Shown here: positions 17,191 through 25,516 of the stretch, piece by piece
How the letters are laid out: the number at the start of each line of letters is the position of its first letter
Numbering within the stretch: position 1 is the first letter of the stretch
DNA from: Curtobacterium sp. MCBA15_012
GTDB taxonomy: Bacteria; Actinomycetota; Actinomycetes; Actinomycetales; Microbacteriaceae
Reading direction: 5' to 3'
DNA: 64,000 nucleotides
Assembly: GCF_001864935.2 (NCBI RefSeq)
Contig: NZ_CP126267.1
Span: 558,001 to 622,000 of the forward strand
Notes under the pieces: model-generated
Database searches by the model: none
What the model saw: the letters and a program-made list of their open reading frames with translations, nothing else
Told to the model about the DNA's origin: nothing
Position numbers and translations under genes: made by a program

Positions 17191-18801
17191 ACCGCACCCA
17201 CCCGTCGACGCACGGTGCCGGCCCGACGCGTCGTCGTCATCGGCGGCGGGATCAGCGGACTGGCGTCCGCCGCGCTGCTCGCGCGGGACGGCTACGCCGT
17301 CACCGTGCTCGAGCAGCGCGACCAGCTCGGCGGTCGCGCCGGCTCGTGGGAGCGCGACGGCTTCCGGTTCGACACCGGGCCGTCCTGGTACCTCATGCCC
17401 GAGGTGTTCGACCACTTCTTCCAGCTGCTCGGCACCTCCGCCGCGGCCGAGATGGACCTCGTGAAGCTCGACCCGGGGTACCGCGTGTACTCCGAGGGAC
17501 ACGACGAGCCGATCGACCTGCTCGCCGACCGCGAGGCGAACATCGCGCTGTTCGAGTCGATCGAGCCCGGTGCCGGCGAACGGATGCGGGCGTACCTCGA
17601 CTCCGCCGAGGACACCTACGCCATGGCCGTGCGTCGGTTCCTGTACACGACGTTCCAGGACCTCACGAAGCTCGCCGCGCCCGACGTGCTGCGGCGGCTC
17701 CCGAAGCTCGCCCGACTGCTGCTCCAGCCGCTGTCGACCTTCGCGTCGAAGGCCGTCCGGGACCGGCGCCTCTGGCAGGTCCTCGGCTACCCGGCGGTGT
17801 TCCTCGGCACGAGCCCGTACGCGGCGCCGAGCATGTACCACCTGATGAGCCACCTCGACCTGGCCGACGGGGTGCTCTACCCGAAGGGCGGCATCACCGA
17901 GGTGATCGCCGCGGTCGAGCGCGTCGCCCGGCGCGAGGGCGTCACGATCGCCACGGAGTCGCCGGTCGAGCGGATCCTCGTCGAGGACGGCCACGTCACC
18001 GGCGTCGTGCACCGCGACGCTTCCGGGGAGCGCCACACCGTGCCGGCCGACCTCGTGGTGAGCGCCTCCGACCTGCACCACACCGAGCTGCACCTGCTCG
18101 ACGCCGAACACCGCAGCTACCCCGAGGCGCACTGGCAGAAGCGCGACCCGGGGCCGAGCGCCGTGCTCGCGTACCTCGGCGTCGACGGTCCCGTGCCCGG
18201 GCTGCTGCACCACACCCTCGTCTTCACCGAGGACTGGGAGGCGAACTTCGGCGCGATCTTCGGCAAGGACCGGCACGTGCCGGACCCGGCGTCGATCTAC
18301 GTCTGCGCCCCCTCGCTGACCGACGACACCGTCGCGCCCGAGGGCACGAGCAACCTGTTCGTGCTCGTCCCGCTCCCCGCCGACCTGTCCATCGGCAAGG
18401 GCGGCATCGACGGGGCCGGCGACGCCGAGGTGGAGCGGATCGCCGACCGCGCGATCGACGTCATCGCCGAGCGCGCCGGTGTGCCCGACCTCCGCGACCG
18501 CATCCGGGTCCGCCGCACGATCGGGCCGCAGGACTTCGCCGACGACTACAACGCCTGGAGCGGCTCGATGCTCGGGCCGGCGCACACCCTGGCGCAGAGC
18601 GCGTTCTTCCGCGAGAGGAACGTGTCGAAGAAGGTCGACGGCCTGTACTACGCCGGTGCCTCGACGACCCCGGGCATCGGGCTGCCGATGTGCCTGATCA
18701 GCGCCGAGGTGCTGCTCAAGCGGATCCACGGCGACACGAGCACGGAGCCGTTGCCGACCCCGCTGCCGTCGCCCGTGGGTGCGGCGCGGACCACGGACTG
18801 A
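17164..18801 (+). CDS. crtI: Phytoene desaturase
   Basis: A 545-residue FAD-dependent desaturase converting phytoene to lycopene. The dinucleotide-binding motif GGGISG (27-32) is followed by the family glutamate and LGGRAGSW; the C-terminus has the CrtI signature YYAGASTTPGIGLPM. ATG 17164 overlaps crtB by 4 nt. The first about 20 residues (Pro/Arg/Thr-rich) derive from the repeat insertion and precede the conserved fold. Confidence 0.96.
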   Translation: MTPPRASRPTAPTRRRTVPARRVVVIGGGISGLASAALLARDGYAVTVLEQRDQLGGRAGSWERDGFRFDTGPSWYLMPEVFDHFFQLLGTSAAAEMDLVKLDPGYRVYSEGHDEPIDLLADREANIALFESIEPGAGERMRAYLDSAEDTYAMAVRRFLYTTFQDLTKLAAPDVLRRLPKLARLLLQPLSTFASKAVRDRRLWQVLGYPAVFLGTSPYAAPSMYHLMSHLDLADGVLYPKGGITEVIAAVERVARREGVTIATESPVERILVEDGHVTGVVHRDASGERHTVPADLVVSASDLHHTELHLLDAEHRSYPEAHWQKRDPGPSAVLAYLGVDGPVPGLLHHTLVFTEDWEANFGAIFGKDRHVPDPASIYVCAPSLTDDTVAPEGTSNLFVLVPLPADLSIGKGGIDGAGDAEVERIADRAIDVIAERAGVPDLRDRIRVRRTIGPQDFADDYNAWSGSMLGPAHTLAQSAFFRERNVSKKVDGLYYAGASTTPGIGLPMCLISAEVLLKRIHGDTSTEPLPTPLPSPVGAARTTD

Positions 18802-19187
18802 TGCCGGGGGTCTACCTCGCCGGGCTCGTGGTGTCGATCGTCGGCGTGGCCGTGCTCGACGCGCGCCACCGCCTGTTCTTCTGGCGGGCGCCGTGGCGCG
18901 CGGCCGCGGTGATGGTCGTCGGCCTCGCGTTCTTCCTGGTGTGGGACGCGGCCGGGGTCGCGCTCGGGATCTTCTTCATCGGCCAGCAGGACCTGCTGAC
19001 CGGCGTCCTGCTCGCACCGGAGGTGCCGCTCGAGGAGCTCTTCTTCCTGGTGCTGCTCTGCTGGACGACGATGGACCTGGTCGGGGCGGTGCGGCCGGTG
19101 CTCGAGCGCCGTGCGGCCCGGAAGCGCGCAGCGGTGGACGCACCGGCCCCGGTAGCGCCCGGTGCCTCCACCCGGGGTCGCTCGTGA
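18801..19187 (+). CDS. crtYe: Heterodimeric C50 carotenoid cyclase, first subunit
   Basis: A 128-residue membrane protein with three hydrophobic helices and the conserved PxEE-type motif in APEVPLEELFFLVLL. Such small proteins pair with a second subunit to cyclise the ends of C40 or C50 carotenoids. Ring type (beta, gamma or epsilon) cannot be read from sequence; Corynebacterium poinsettiae, now placed in Curtobacterium, is known for the beta-ring pigment C.p. 450, which favours CrtYc-like function. The start codon overlaps the crtI stop by one base (TGATG). Confidence 0.88.
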   Translation: MPGVYLAGLVVSIVGVAVLDARHRLFFWRAPWRAAAVMVVGLAFFLVWDAAGVALGIFFIGQQDLLTGVLLAPEVPLEELFFLVLLCWTTMDLVGAVRPVLERRAARKRAAVDAPAPVAPGASTRGRS

Positions 19188-19678
19188 GCGGCGCCGGCAC
19201 CGCGACCTACGCCCTGCTCGCCCTGCCGTTCTTCGCCGCCGTGGTGGTCGTCGCGGTCGTCGCCGGGGTCGTCGCAGGCCGTCGCGCCCGGGCAGCGGGA
19301 CGACGGTCGTCGGCCGGGCCTCGGGTGGCCGTGGTGACGTCGGTGGTCGTCGGCGTCGTGCTGGTCGCGATGACGATGGTGTTCGACAACGTCATCGTCG
19401 GGCTCCGGGTCGTGGCCTACGACTGGTCGCTCGTGTGGGGTGCGAAGATCGGGGTGATCCCGGTCGAGGACCTGGCCTACTCGGTCGCCGCGGTCGTGCT
19501 GCTGCCGAGCCTGTGGGTGCTGTTCGACCGGACGGGCGCGCACGACCGGACCGCCCCACGCGACCGGACGGGCGCGCACGACCGGACCGCCCCACGCGAC
19601 CGGACGGGCGCGCACGACCGGACCGACCGGCGCCCCGCGCCCGACCCGACCGCCCCGCGAGCCGAGGACCCCGAGTGA
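19184..19678 (+). CDS. crtYf: Heterodimeric C50 carotenoid cyclase, second subunit
   Basis: A 164-residue protein with three membrane helices and the conserved acidic motif GVIPVEDLAYSVAAV. It partners the preceding subunit. GTG 19184 overlaps crtYe by 4 nt. Beyond residue about 113 it carries a hydrophilic tail made of a 12-residue repeat (DRTGAHDRTAPR, about 2.7 copies) from a 36-bp DNA tandem repeat; this tail is absent from typical family members and probably dispensable. Confidence 0.88.
   Translation: MSGAGTATYALLALPFFAAVVVVAVVAGVVAGRRARAAGRRSSAGPRVAVVTSVVVGVVLVAMTMVFDNVIVGLRVVAYDWSLVWGAKIGVIPVEDLAYSVAAVVLLPSLWVLFDRTGAHDRTAPRDRTGAHDRTAPRDRTGAHDRTDRRPAPDPTAPRAEDPE
19525..19625. repeat. 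36-bp tandem repeat in crtYf C-terminal tail
   Basis: Two exact 36-bp units (19525-19560, 19561-19596) and a partial third. The unit is a multiple of three, so copy-number change would lengthen or shorten the protein tail without frameshift and without touching the crtEb overlap. Confidence 0.9.
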
Positions 19679-20601
19679 ACGCCACCACCGCCTCCCGTCC
19701 GTCGACGCTGCGCGCGCTCTTCGTGTCCTCCCGGCCGATCAGCTGGGTGAACACCGCCTACCCGTTCGGTGCCGCCTACCTGCTCGGCAGCGGGGTCGGC
19801 GTCGCGGGCGGCGGCGGGTTCTCCCTCGTCGCGTTCCTCGTCGGCGTCGTGTACTTCCTCGTGCCCTACAACCTGGCGATGTACGGGATCAACGACGTCT
19901 TCGACTACGAGTCCGACCTGCGCAACCCGCGCAAGGGCGGCGTCGAGGGGGCCCTGCTCGACAAGAGCGTGCACCGCGCGACGCTGTGGGCCGTGGTCGT
20001 GACGAACGTGCCGTTCCTCGTCGCGCTCGTCGTGCTCGGCGCGCTGAGCGGCAACGGTCCGTGGTCGTGGTTCGTCCTGGCGATCAGTGTGTTCGCGGTG
20101 GTCGCGTACTCGGCGCCGGGTCTGCGGTTCAAGGAGAAGCCCTTCCTCGACTCGCTCACCTCGTCGACGCACTTCGTGTCGCCGGCGCTGTACGGCCTCG
20201 CGCTCGCCGGACCGCACTGGACCGGGCAGCTCGTCGCGGTCTGCGTCGCGTTCTTCCTGTGGGGCGTGGCCTCGCACGCGTTCGGTGCCGTGCAGGACGT
20301 GCTGGCCGACCGGGCCGGGGGCATCGGGTCCGTGGCGACGGTGATCGGTGCGCGCGCGACCGTGCGCCTGGCGTTCGCCGCCTACCTGGTGGCCGGGGTC
20401 GTGCTGCTGTTCTCGGCGTTCCCGGGGCCGATCGCCGCCGTCGTGGTGGTGCCGTACGCGCTCAACGTGCTGCCGTGGTGGAACGTCACCGACGCCGGGG
20501 CCGAGGCGGCGAACGCGGGGTGGAAGCGCTTCCTCTGGATCAACTACCTCGCGGGCTTCATCGTCACGATGGCGCTCATCGTCTACGCCTTCACGCACTG
20601 A
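19675..20601 (+). CDS. crtEb: Lycopene elongase
   Basis: A 308-residue UbiA-family prenyltransferase with about eight membrane helices. The Asp-rich motif NDVFDYESD (about 78-86) binds the prenyl diphosphate, and the second motif lies in QDVLADRAGG. It adds two C5 units to lycopene, giving the C50 skeleton that the CrtYe/Yf pair cyclises. GTG 19675 overlaps crtYf. Its first residues (NATTASRPST) coincide with a CGCCTCCCGTCCG half-repeat. Last gene of the operon, followed by a long hairpin. Confidence 0.93.
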   Translation: MNATTASRPSTLRALFVSSRPISWVNTAYPFGAAYLLGSGVGVAGGGGFSLVAFLVGVVYFLVPYNLAMYGINDVFDYESDLRNPRKGGVEGALLDKSVHRATLWAVVVTNVPFLVALVVLGALSGNGPWSWFVLAISVFAVVAYSAPGLRFKEKPFLDSLTSSTHFVSPALYGLALAGPHWTGQLVAVCVAFFLWGVASHAFGAVQDVLADRAGGIGSVATVIGARATVRLAFAAYLVAGVVLLFSAFPGPIAAVVVVPYALNVLPWWNVTDAGAEAANAGWKRFLWINYLAGFIVTMALIVYAFTH

Positions 20602-20645
20602 GCCGGGCGCCCGCGTGCCGGGCGCGCGCGCTCGTCCCCGGTGCG

Positions 20646-20700
20646 GATGGAGCAGGAAACGTCGGGTCGACCCCACGCACCCGACGTCTTCTGCTCCATC
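20646..20700. repeat. 55-bp GATGGAGCAG hairpin element, copy 1
   Basis: Arms of 22 bp (20646-20667 and 20679-20700) pair at 20 of 22 positions around an 11-nt loop; tips are GATGGAGCAG and CTGCTCCATC. It lies 44 bp after the crtEb stop and could terminate the operon. A second element with the same tips, inner CGGGT/ACCCG and total length occurs at 50917-50971. Confidence 0.85.
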
Positions 20701-20822
20701 GGCGGACCCGCCCGACGCCCGGCGCGCCCGTCCCGCCTGCGCCCCGGCACCCGCGGCCCTGACAGACTGGTCGGACGCGCCGCGGGAGTCGTGGCGCACC
20801 GCAGTCACGAAGGAGTGCCCGC

Positions 20823-21866
20823 ATGACGGTCCGCATCATCCACGTCGGTCTCGGAGGCTGGGGCGGCAACTGGGCCCGCACCGCCGTCCCGCAGGTCAGC
20901 GAGGTGGAGGTGGTCGGGCTCGTCGACCCGAGCGCGGCGACCCTCGAGGCCGTCCGCGCCGACCTCGGCATGCCGGCCGGCAGCGCGTTCGCGTCCCTCA
21001 CCGAGGCGCTCGCCGCGGTCGAGGCGGACGCCGTGCTCATCACCGCGCCGGCCGTCACGCACGTGCCGCTCGCCCTCGAGGCCCTCGACGCCGGCAAGCA
21101 CGTCCTCGTCGAGAAGCCCTTCGCGAACTCCACCGAGGAGGCACTCCGCGCCGTCCGCCGCGCCGAGGAGCTCGGGCTCGTGCTCCAGGTCAGCCAGAAC
21201 TACCGCTGGTACCCCGCACCCCGCGTGGTGCAGGAGCTGCTCGAGGCCGACGCCGTGGGCGAGATCGCCTCGATCGACGTCGACTTCCGGCAGTGGGACA
21301 ACGACGAGTCCGCGGAGACCTACCCGCACTACCGGTTCCCGCACCCGATGATCAACGACATGGCGATCCACCACTTCGACCTGATGCGGATGATCACCGG
21401 ACGCGAGGCCGTGCGCGTCTACGCCCGCTCCTCGTACCCGTCGTACAGCAAGTACCAGGACGAGGCGATCACCTCGATGGTCATCGAGCTCGAGGGCGGC
21501 CTCGTCGTGAGCTACCGCGGCAGTTGGCTGTCCCGGGCGCCGCGCACCGCGTGGGCCGGCGAGTGGAGCATCCAGGGCGAGGACGGCGAGCTCTGGTTCA
21601 CGAGCCGTGACGGGTCGCCGAGCGAGGTCGCGGGGGACCGGGTGACGCTCCGGACCGACCAGGACGCCGAGGCCGAGGTGGTCGAGCTTCCGACCATGCA
21701 GCACACGGACCGCCAGGGCGGGCTGCAGGCGTTCGCGCGCTCGGTCGAGGGCGGCCCGGCACCCGAGACGAGCGGGCGCGACAACCTGCGCAGCCTCGCC
21801 GTGATGGAGGCCGCTGGTCGCTCGGCGGTGTCGGGCGTCCCGGAGGACGTCGTCCTGCCCGAGTAG
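20823..21866 (+). CDS. Gfo/Idh/MocA-family oxidoreductase
   Basis: A 347-residue NAD(P)-dependent dehydrogenase of the glucose-fructose oxidoreductase/inositol dehydrogenase type. The Rossmann motif is GLGGWGGNWA (about 9-18), the cofactor/catalytic lysine is in KHVLVEKPF, and the catalytic histidine region is NDMAIHHFDLM. Substrate is probably a sugar or cyclitol. AAGGAG precedes ATG 20823. It stands alone after the carotenoid operon; no adjoining sugar genes indicate a specific pathway. Confidence 0.9.
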   Translation: MTVRIIHVGLGGWGGNWARTAVPQVSEVEVVGLVDPSAATLEAVRADLGMPAGSAFASLTEALAAVEADAVLITAPAVTHVPLALEALDAGKHVLVEKPFANSTEEALRAVRRAEELGLVLQVSQNYRWYPAPRVVQELLEADAVGEIASIDVDFRQWDNDESAETYPHYRFPHPMINDMAIHHFDLMRMITGREAVRVYARSSYPSYSKYQDEAITSMVIELEGGLVVSYRGSWLSRAPRTAWAGEWSIQGEDGELWFTSRDGSPSEVAGDRVTLRTDQDAEAEVVELPTMQHTDRQGGLQAFARSVEGGPAPETSGRDNLRSLAVMEAAGRSAVSGVPEDVVLPE

Positions 21867-22024
21867 CGCGCGCCCGACCCGGCCCGCCGGCGTGCTCGGC
21901 GTCCTCGGCGGGTCCGGGCGTACCGGGTCGTTCCGTCCGGTCAGGGATGCCCGGTTCCGGCAGGGACGCTCGGTTCCACCAGGTGTCGCGGGCGCTCCGG
22001 CAGGGAGCGCGCACCAGGGTTCGT

Positions 22025-22078
22025 GGCGACGGACGGGAGGCGCGGTGCGGGCCCGCACCGCGCCTCCCGTCCGTCGCC
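22025..22078. repeat. Perfect 54-bp palindrome, GGACGGGAGGC family
   Basis: The 27-nt left half (22025-22051) is exactly complementary to the right half (22052-22078) with no loop; the family arms GGACGGGAGGCGCGGTGCGG are inside. It lies between convergent genes and can act as a bidirectional terminator. The absence of any mismatch suggests recent origin or gene conversion between arms. Confidence 0.9.
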
Positions 22079-22125
22079 GCCCACCACCAGGGCCGCGCTC
22101 GCCTCCCGGAACGCGCTCGTGTCCG

Positions 22126-22167
22126 CCGCGTGCCGCGTGCCGCGTGCCGCGTGCCGCGTGCCGCGTA
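22126..22167. repeat. CCGCGTG heptamer array
   Basis: Six consecutive 7-bp units (the last CCGCGTA), followed by three looser CCGCGTGCCTG-like units up to about 22204. It lies just beyond the 3' end of the MBL hydrolase gene. Confidence 0.85.
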
Positions 22168-22203
22168 CCGCGCCAGCCGCGTGCCTGCCGCGTGCCTGCC
22201 GCG

Positions 22204-22944
22204 CTACGCGACCCCCGCCGTCCGTCGCGCCTGCGCGACCGCGGCCCGCACCCCGCGCGACCACGCGGGCCCGTGGCCGGGCAGGACGTGGCGTGCCTCG
22301 GTGTCCTCCAGGCGCGCGAGCGAGGCGACCGCGGTGTCGACGTCCGCCGTCGCGGCCGGGGCGACCACGCGCGGACCGATCCCGCCCGTGTACGGGTCGA
22401 AGGTGACGAGCGCGTCCCCGACGACCACGGCGTCACGGTCGGCGAAGTGCAGCGCGACGTGCCCGTCGGTGTGCCCGGGCGTCTCGATGATCCACGGGGT
22501 GCCCGGGACCTCGGCGCGCGAGGCGAGCGGCAGCGTGTCCGCGACCCCGTCGACCGTCAGCGCACCGGCGACGAGCATCCGGCCGAGCGGGGCGAACCCG
22601 CCCGGGTGCACCGCGACGAAGCCGAACCGGTTCGTCTGCGGGCGGTACGAGTACGGGTGCGCGGCGAGCTCGCGGTCGCCGGGGTGCACGTACACGGGCG
22701 TGCCCCACTCCCGGTGCATCCGGGCGGCCGTGCCGACGTGGTCGAAGTGCCCGTGGGTGAGCAGGAGCGCCTCGACGCGGGCGGGCGAGTAGCCGAGCTC
22801 GTGCACCGCGAGCAGCAGGTGCGGCCAGACGGCGGGCAGCCCGGCGTCGACGACGAGCAGCCGGTCGCCGGTCTCGACGAGGTAGGTGTTGGTGTGTGCG
22901 AGCTCGAGGCGGTGGATCCCCTCGGCGACGTCCCGGATCAGCAT
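22204..22944 (-). CDS. MBL-fold metallo-hydrolase
   Basis: A 246-residue metallo-beta-lactamase fold hydrolase. The zinc motif THGHFDHVG (about 65-73) supplies HxHxDH, with further ligands expected in TPGHTDGHV and at VVGDALV and LPGHGP. The fold hydrolyses thioesters, lactones or similar bonds; which is not evident. ATG 22944 gives MLIRDVAEGIHRLELAHTNT, matching the typical start. Convergent to the oxidoreductase and divergent from the DUF3618 gene. Confidence 0.9.
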   Translation of the reverse strand: MLIRDVAEGIHRLELAHTNTYLVETGDRLLVVDAGLPAVWPHLLLAVHELGYSPARVEALLLTHGHFDHVGTAARMHREWGTPVYVHPGDRELAAHPYSYRPQTNRFGFVAVHPGGFAPLGRMLVAGALTVDGVADTLPLASRAEVPGTPWIIETPGHTDGHVALHFADRDAVVVGDALVTFDPYTGGIGPRVVAPAATADVDTAVASLARLEDTEARHVLPGHGPAWSRGVRAAVAQARRTAGVA

Positions 22945-23007
22945 GCGGCGCACGCTAGACGGCTCCTGCTGAGCACCGGCGCGGACCCGTCCTGGTAGGC
23001 AGATTGC

Positions 23008-23529
23008 ATGGCCAAGGACAGTCTCCCCGAGCTGGAACTCGCGAACGTGCGCACGCGCGAGCGGTTGACGGACAGCGTCACCGAGATCAAGCGGCGCGCG
23101 AACGTGCCGGCACGCACCCGGCTCGCGGTCGCGAAGGCCCGGCAGCGCTGGCACCGTGACCCGACCCCGCTCGTCGCGATGGCCGTGACCGCCGCGACGG
23201 GCGTCGCGGCGATCGTGCTCGGTGCGCGCATCGGTCGGACCGACGCCGGCCACCTCGACCAGCCTCCGGCGCAGACGGCGTTCACCGCGCTCCTGCCCTT
23301 CGGCGCGCGCGGGGAGCCCGACCCCGACCAGGCCCGCGGTGGCCGGAAGGGGCGGAAGGCCCGACGCAAGGCGGCGGAGGAGTCGCTCGAGCGCGACCCG
23401 GTGCACAAGAACCGCGTCAAGCAGCGCGCCGGCATCTCGGCGGTGCAGCGCCGTGCGACGGCGAACCGGAAGCAGGCCGCGAAGCGGTCGAAGGCGGCGG
23501 CGAAGGCCCTCGCGAAGGCGAAGGGCTAG
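23008..23529 (+). CDS. DUF3618 domain protein
   Basis: A 173-residue protein. The N-terminal 50 residues (LELANVRTRERLTDSVTEI) resemble DUF3618, followed by one membrane helix (about 54-73) and a highly basic Lys/Arg/Ala-rich tail. The layout suggests a membrane-anchored protein with a charged cytoplasmic domain. It is 4 bp before the YihY gene, so the two are probably co-transcribed. Confidence 0.75.
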   Translation: MAKDSLPELELANVRTRERLTDSVTEIKRRANVPARTRLAVAKARQRWHRDPTPLVAMAVTAATGVAAIVLGARIGRTDAGHLDQPPAQTAFTALLPFGARGEPDPDQARGGRKGRKARRKAAEESLERDPVHKNRVKQRAGISAVQRRATANRKQAAKRSKAAAKALAKAKG

Positions 23530-23533
23530 GGCC

Positions 23534-24592
23534 ATGGCGCGCAAGGACCACGACACGGACCGCAACCAGGGCAAGCCGGCGCCGGACGACCCGCGCAAGC
23601 CGGACAGCCCGACCGACCTGACGAAGCCGTCGTTCACGTACACGCTGAAGAAGACGCTCCGCGAGTTCACCGGCGACCAGTGCACCGACCTCGCGGCGAG
23701 CCTGACGTACTACACGGTCCTCGCCCTGTTCCCGGGCCTGCTGGCGATCGTCTCGATCCTCGGGCTGGTGTCCGATCCGCAGAAGACGATCGAGACGCTC
23801 CTCGACGTCGTCCGCAACGTCGGCGGTGGACAGGTCGCCGACCTGCTCCAGGACCCCATCGAGGGTCTCGTCCGTTCGCCCGCGGCCCCGGTCACGTTCA
23901 TCGTCGGTCTCCTCGGTGCGCTGTGGTCTGCCTCCGGGTTCGTCGGCGCCTTCGGCCGGGCGATGAACCGGATCTACAACGTGCGCGAGGGCCGTCCGAT
24001 CTGGAAGCTCCGCCCGACCATGCTCGGCGTCACGGTGTTCACCGTCGTGCTGCTCGTGGTCGGCCTGCTCGTGCTGCTCTCCGGGCCCCTGGCGCGCACG
24101 TTCGGTGACGTCGTCGGCCTCGGGGACGCAGCCGCGCTCGTGGTCTCGATCGTGCAGTGGCCGATCCTGCTCGCGATCATGATCGTGATCGTCGCGGTGC
24201 TGTACTACTGGGCGCCGAACATCCGCCAGTCGAAGTTCAAGTGGGTCAGCGGTGGCGCGCTCGTCGCGATCACGATCTGGGTCGTCGCGAGCGTCGGCTT
24301 CGGCTTCTACGTCGGCAACTTCTCGAACTACAACGCCACGTACGGCTCGCTCGGTGGCGTGATCGTCTTCCTGCTGTGGATCTGGATCACGAACAACGCG
24401 CTGCTGTTCGGCGCCGAGTTCGACGCCGAGCTCGAGCGTGGGCGCCAGCTGCAGGCCGGCATCCGTGCCGAGGAGGACATCCAGCTCCCCGAGCGCGACA
24501 CCCGGCAGATCGAGAAGCAGGACGAGCAGCACGCGAAGGACGTCCTCGAGGGCATCCGGATCCGCGAGAGCGCGGGGCGCGAGAAGGACTGA
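23534..24592 (+). CDS. YihY/BrkB-family membrane protein
   Basis: A 352-residue membrane protein with about six hydrophobic segments. The family signature region DLAASLTYYTVLALFPGLL and the AFGRAMNRIYNV segment are clear, ending in a charged cytoplasmic tail. BrkB was once called ribonuclease BN, but the family's function is unknown; transport or envelope roles are proposed. ATG 23534 was taken as start because the preceding gene ends at 23529. Confidence 0.9.
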   Translation: MARKDHDTDRNQGKPAPDDPRKPDSPTDLTKPSFTYTLKKTLREFTGDQCTDLAASLTYYTVLALFPGLLAIVSILGLVSDPQKTIETLLDVVRNVGGGQVADLLQDPIEGLVRSPAAPVTFIVGLLGALWSASGFVGAFGRAMNRIYNVREGRPIWKLRPTMLGVTVFTVVLLVVGLLVLLSGPLARTFGDVVGLGDAAALVVSIVQWPILLAIMIVIVAVLYYWAPNIRQSKFKWVSGGALVAITIWVVASVGFGFYVGNFSNYNATYGSLGGVIVFLLWIWITNNALLFGAEFDAELERGRQLQAGIRAEEDIQLPERDTRQIEKQDEQHAKDVLEGIRIRESAGREKD

Positions 24593-24597
24593 CCGGC

Positions 24598-24711
24598 AGC
24601 GGTCGGAGCGGAGGGCGGCGCGGGAGCGTCGCCTTCCGGTCGGGTCGGAGGGCGGCGCGGGAGCGCCACCGTCCGGTCGGGTCGGAGGGCGGCGCGGGTG
24701 CGCCGCCCTCC
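24598..24711. repeat. Three 37-bp tandem units ending in a terminator hairpin
   Basis: The unit GTCGGAGGGCGGCGCGGGAG plus 17 bases is repeated about three times. The last copy forms a perfect 12-bp hairpin, GGAGGGCGGCGC (24684-24695) with GCGCCGCCCTCC (24700-24711) and loop GGGT, placed to terminate the YihY unit. Confidence 0.85.
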
Positions 24712-24804
24712 GTCGTTCCTGCACAGGCGGCAGGTCGGGTGGTGCCGTCCACAGCCTGGAGGCGCGGTGCCGGTCCGTCCCACGCCGTCCGTAGGCTCGT
24801 GGCC

Positions 24805-25503
24805 ATGACCGACACCGCACCTGCCGCCAGCCGTCCGACCGCACTCGTCACCGGGGCCACCCGGGGGATCGGCCGGGCCATCGCGATCGAGCTCGGCCGC
24901 ACGCACCACGTCGTCGTCGGCGGCCGGACCGCCGAGGCGGTCGATGCCCTGGTCGCCGAGCTGCCCGACGCCTCGCCGTTCGTGGCCGACCTCGGCGCGG
25001 GGGAGACCGCCCCGCTCCCTGAGCGGCTCGACGTGCTCGTGCACTCCGCCGGTGTGGAGCAGGGCACCCGCGTCGGCGACACCCCGCGCGCGGTCTGGGA
25101 GCAGGTGTTCGCCACGAACGTGTTCGCCGTCGCCGAGCTCACCCGGCTGGCGCTGCCGGCACTCCGTGCAGCCCGCGGCATCGTCGTCCCGATCAACAGC
25201 GGGTCGGGCTTCACGGCGGGCCCCGGCGGCGGTGTGTACGCGGCGTCGAAGTTCGCGCTGCGGGCCTTCGCCGACGCCCTGCGCGAGGAAGAACGGGCGA
25301 ACGGCGTGCGGGTGTCGAGCGTGCACCCGGGTCGGGTCGACTCGGACATGCAGCGCGCCCTCGTCGAGAAGCTCGGCGAGGAGTACGACACCGACTACTA
25401 CCTGGCACCCGAGGACGTCGCCGCCGCCGTGCGCACCGTCGTCGACCTGCCGGAGCGGGGGACGATCGAGTCGCTCGCGATCCGGCCGACCCGACGGCGG
25501 TAG
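24805..25503 (+). CDS. Short-chain dehydrogenase/reductase
   Basis: A 232-residue classical SDR. Cofactor motif TGATRGIG (about 15-22), structural HSAG (NNAG equivalent), catalytic Ser in INSGSGF and YAASK (catalytic Tyr and Lys). The C-terminus is short. The Arg after TGAT and the GGR segment at the end of the second strand fit NADPH use, an inference. Substrate unknown. Convergent with the ABC-F gene. Confidence 0.9.
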   Translation: MTDTAPAASRPTALVTGATRGIGRAIAIELGRTHHVVVGGRTAEAVDALVAELPDASPFVADLGAGETAPLPERLDVLVHSAGVEQGTRVGDTPRAVWEQVFATNVFAVAELTRLALPALRAARGIVVPINSGSGFTAGPGGGVYAASKFALRAFADALREEERANGVRVSSVHPGRVDSDMQRALVEKLGEEYDTDYYLAPEDVAAAVRTVVDLPERGTIESLAIRPTRRR

Positions 25504-25516
25504 CGCCGCCCTGGCG

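Larger units (their letters stand above)
21867..22203. other. 337-bp intergenic gap filled with repeats
   Basis: Between convergent genes. It has no coding sequence but contains two imperfect copies of a CCGGTTCCGGCAGGGA-like motif, a perfect 54-bp palindrome and a 7-bp tandem array, listed separately. Confidence 0.8.

Noticed and set aside
19162..19674. Extended upstream start for the lycopene elongase in the same frame
   Set aside because: The extension is Arg/Gly-rich and overlaps crtYf entirely; GTG 19675 gives the standard 4-nt overlap seen throughout the operon.
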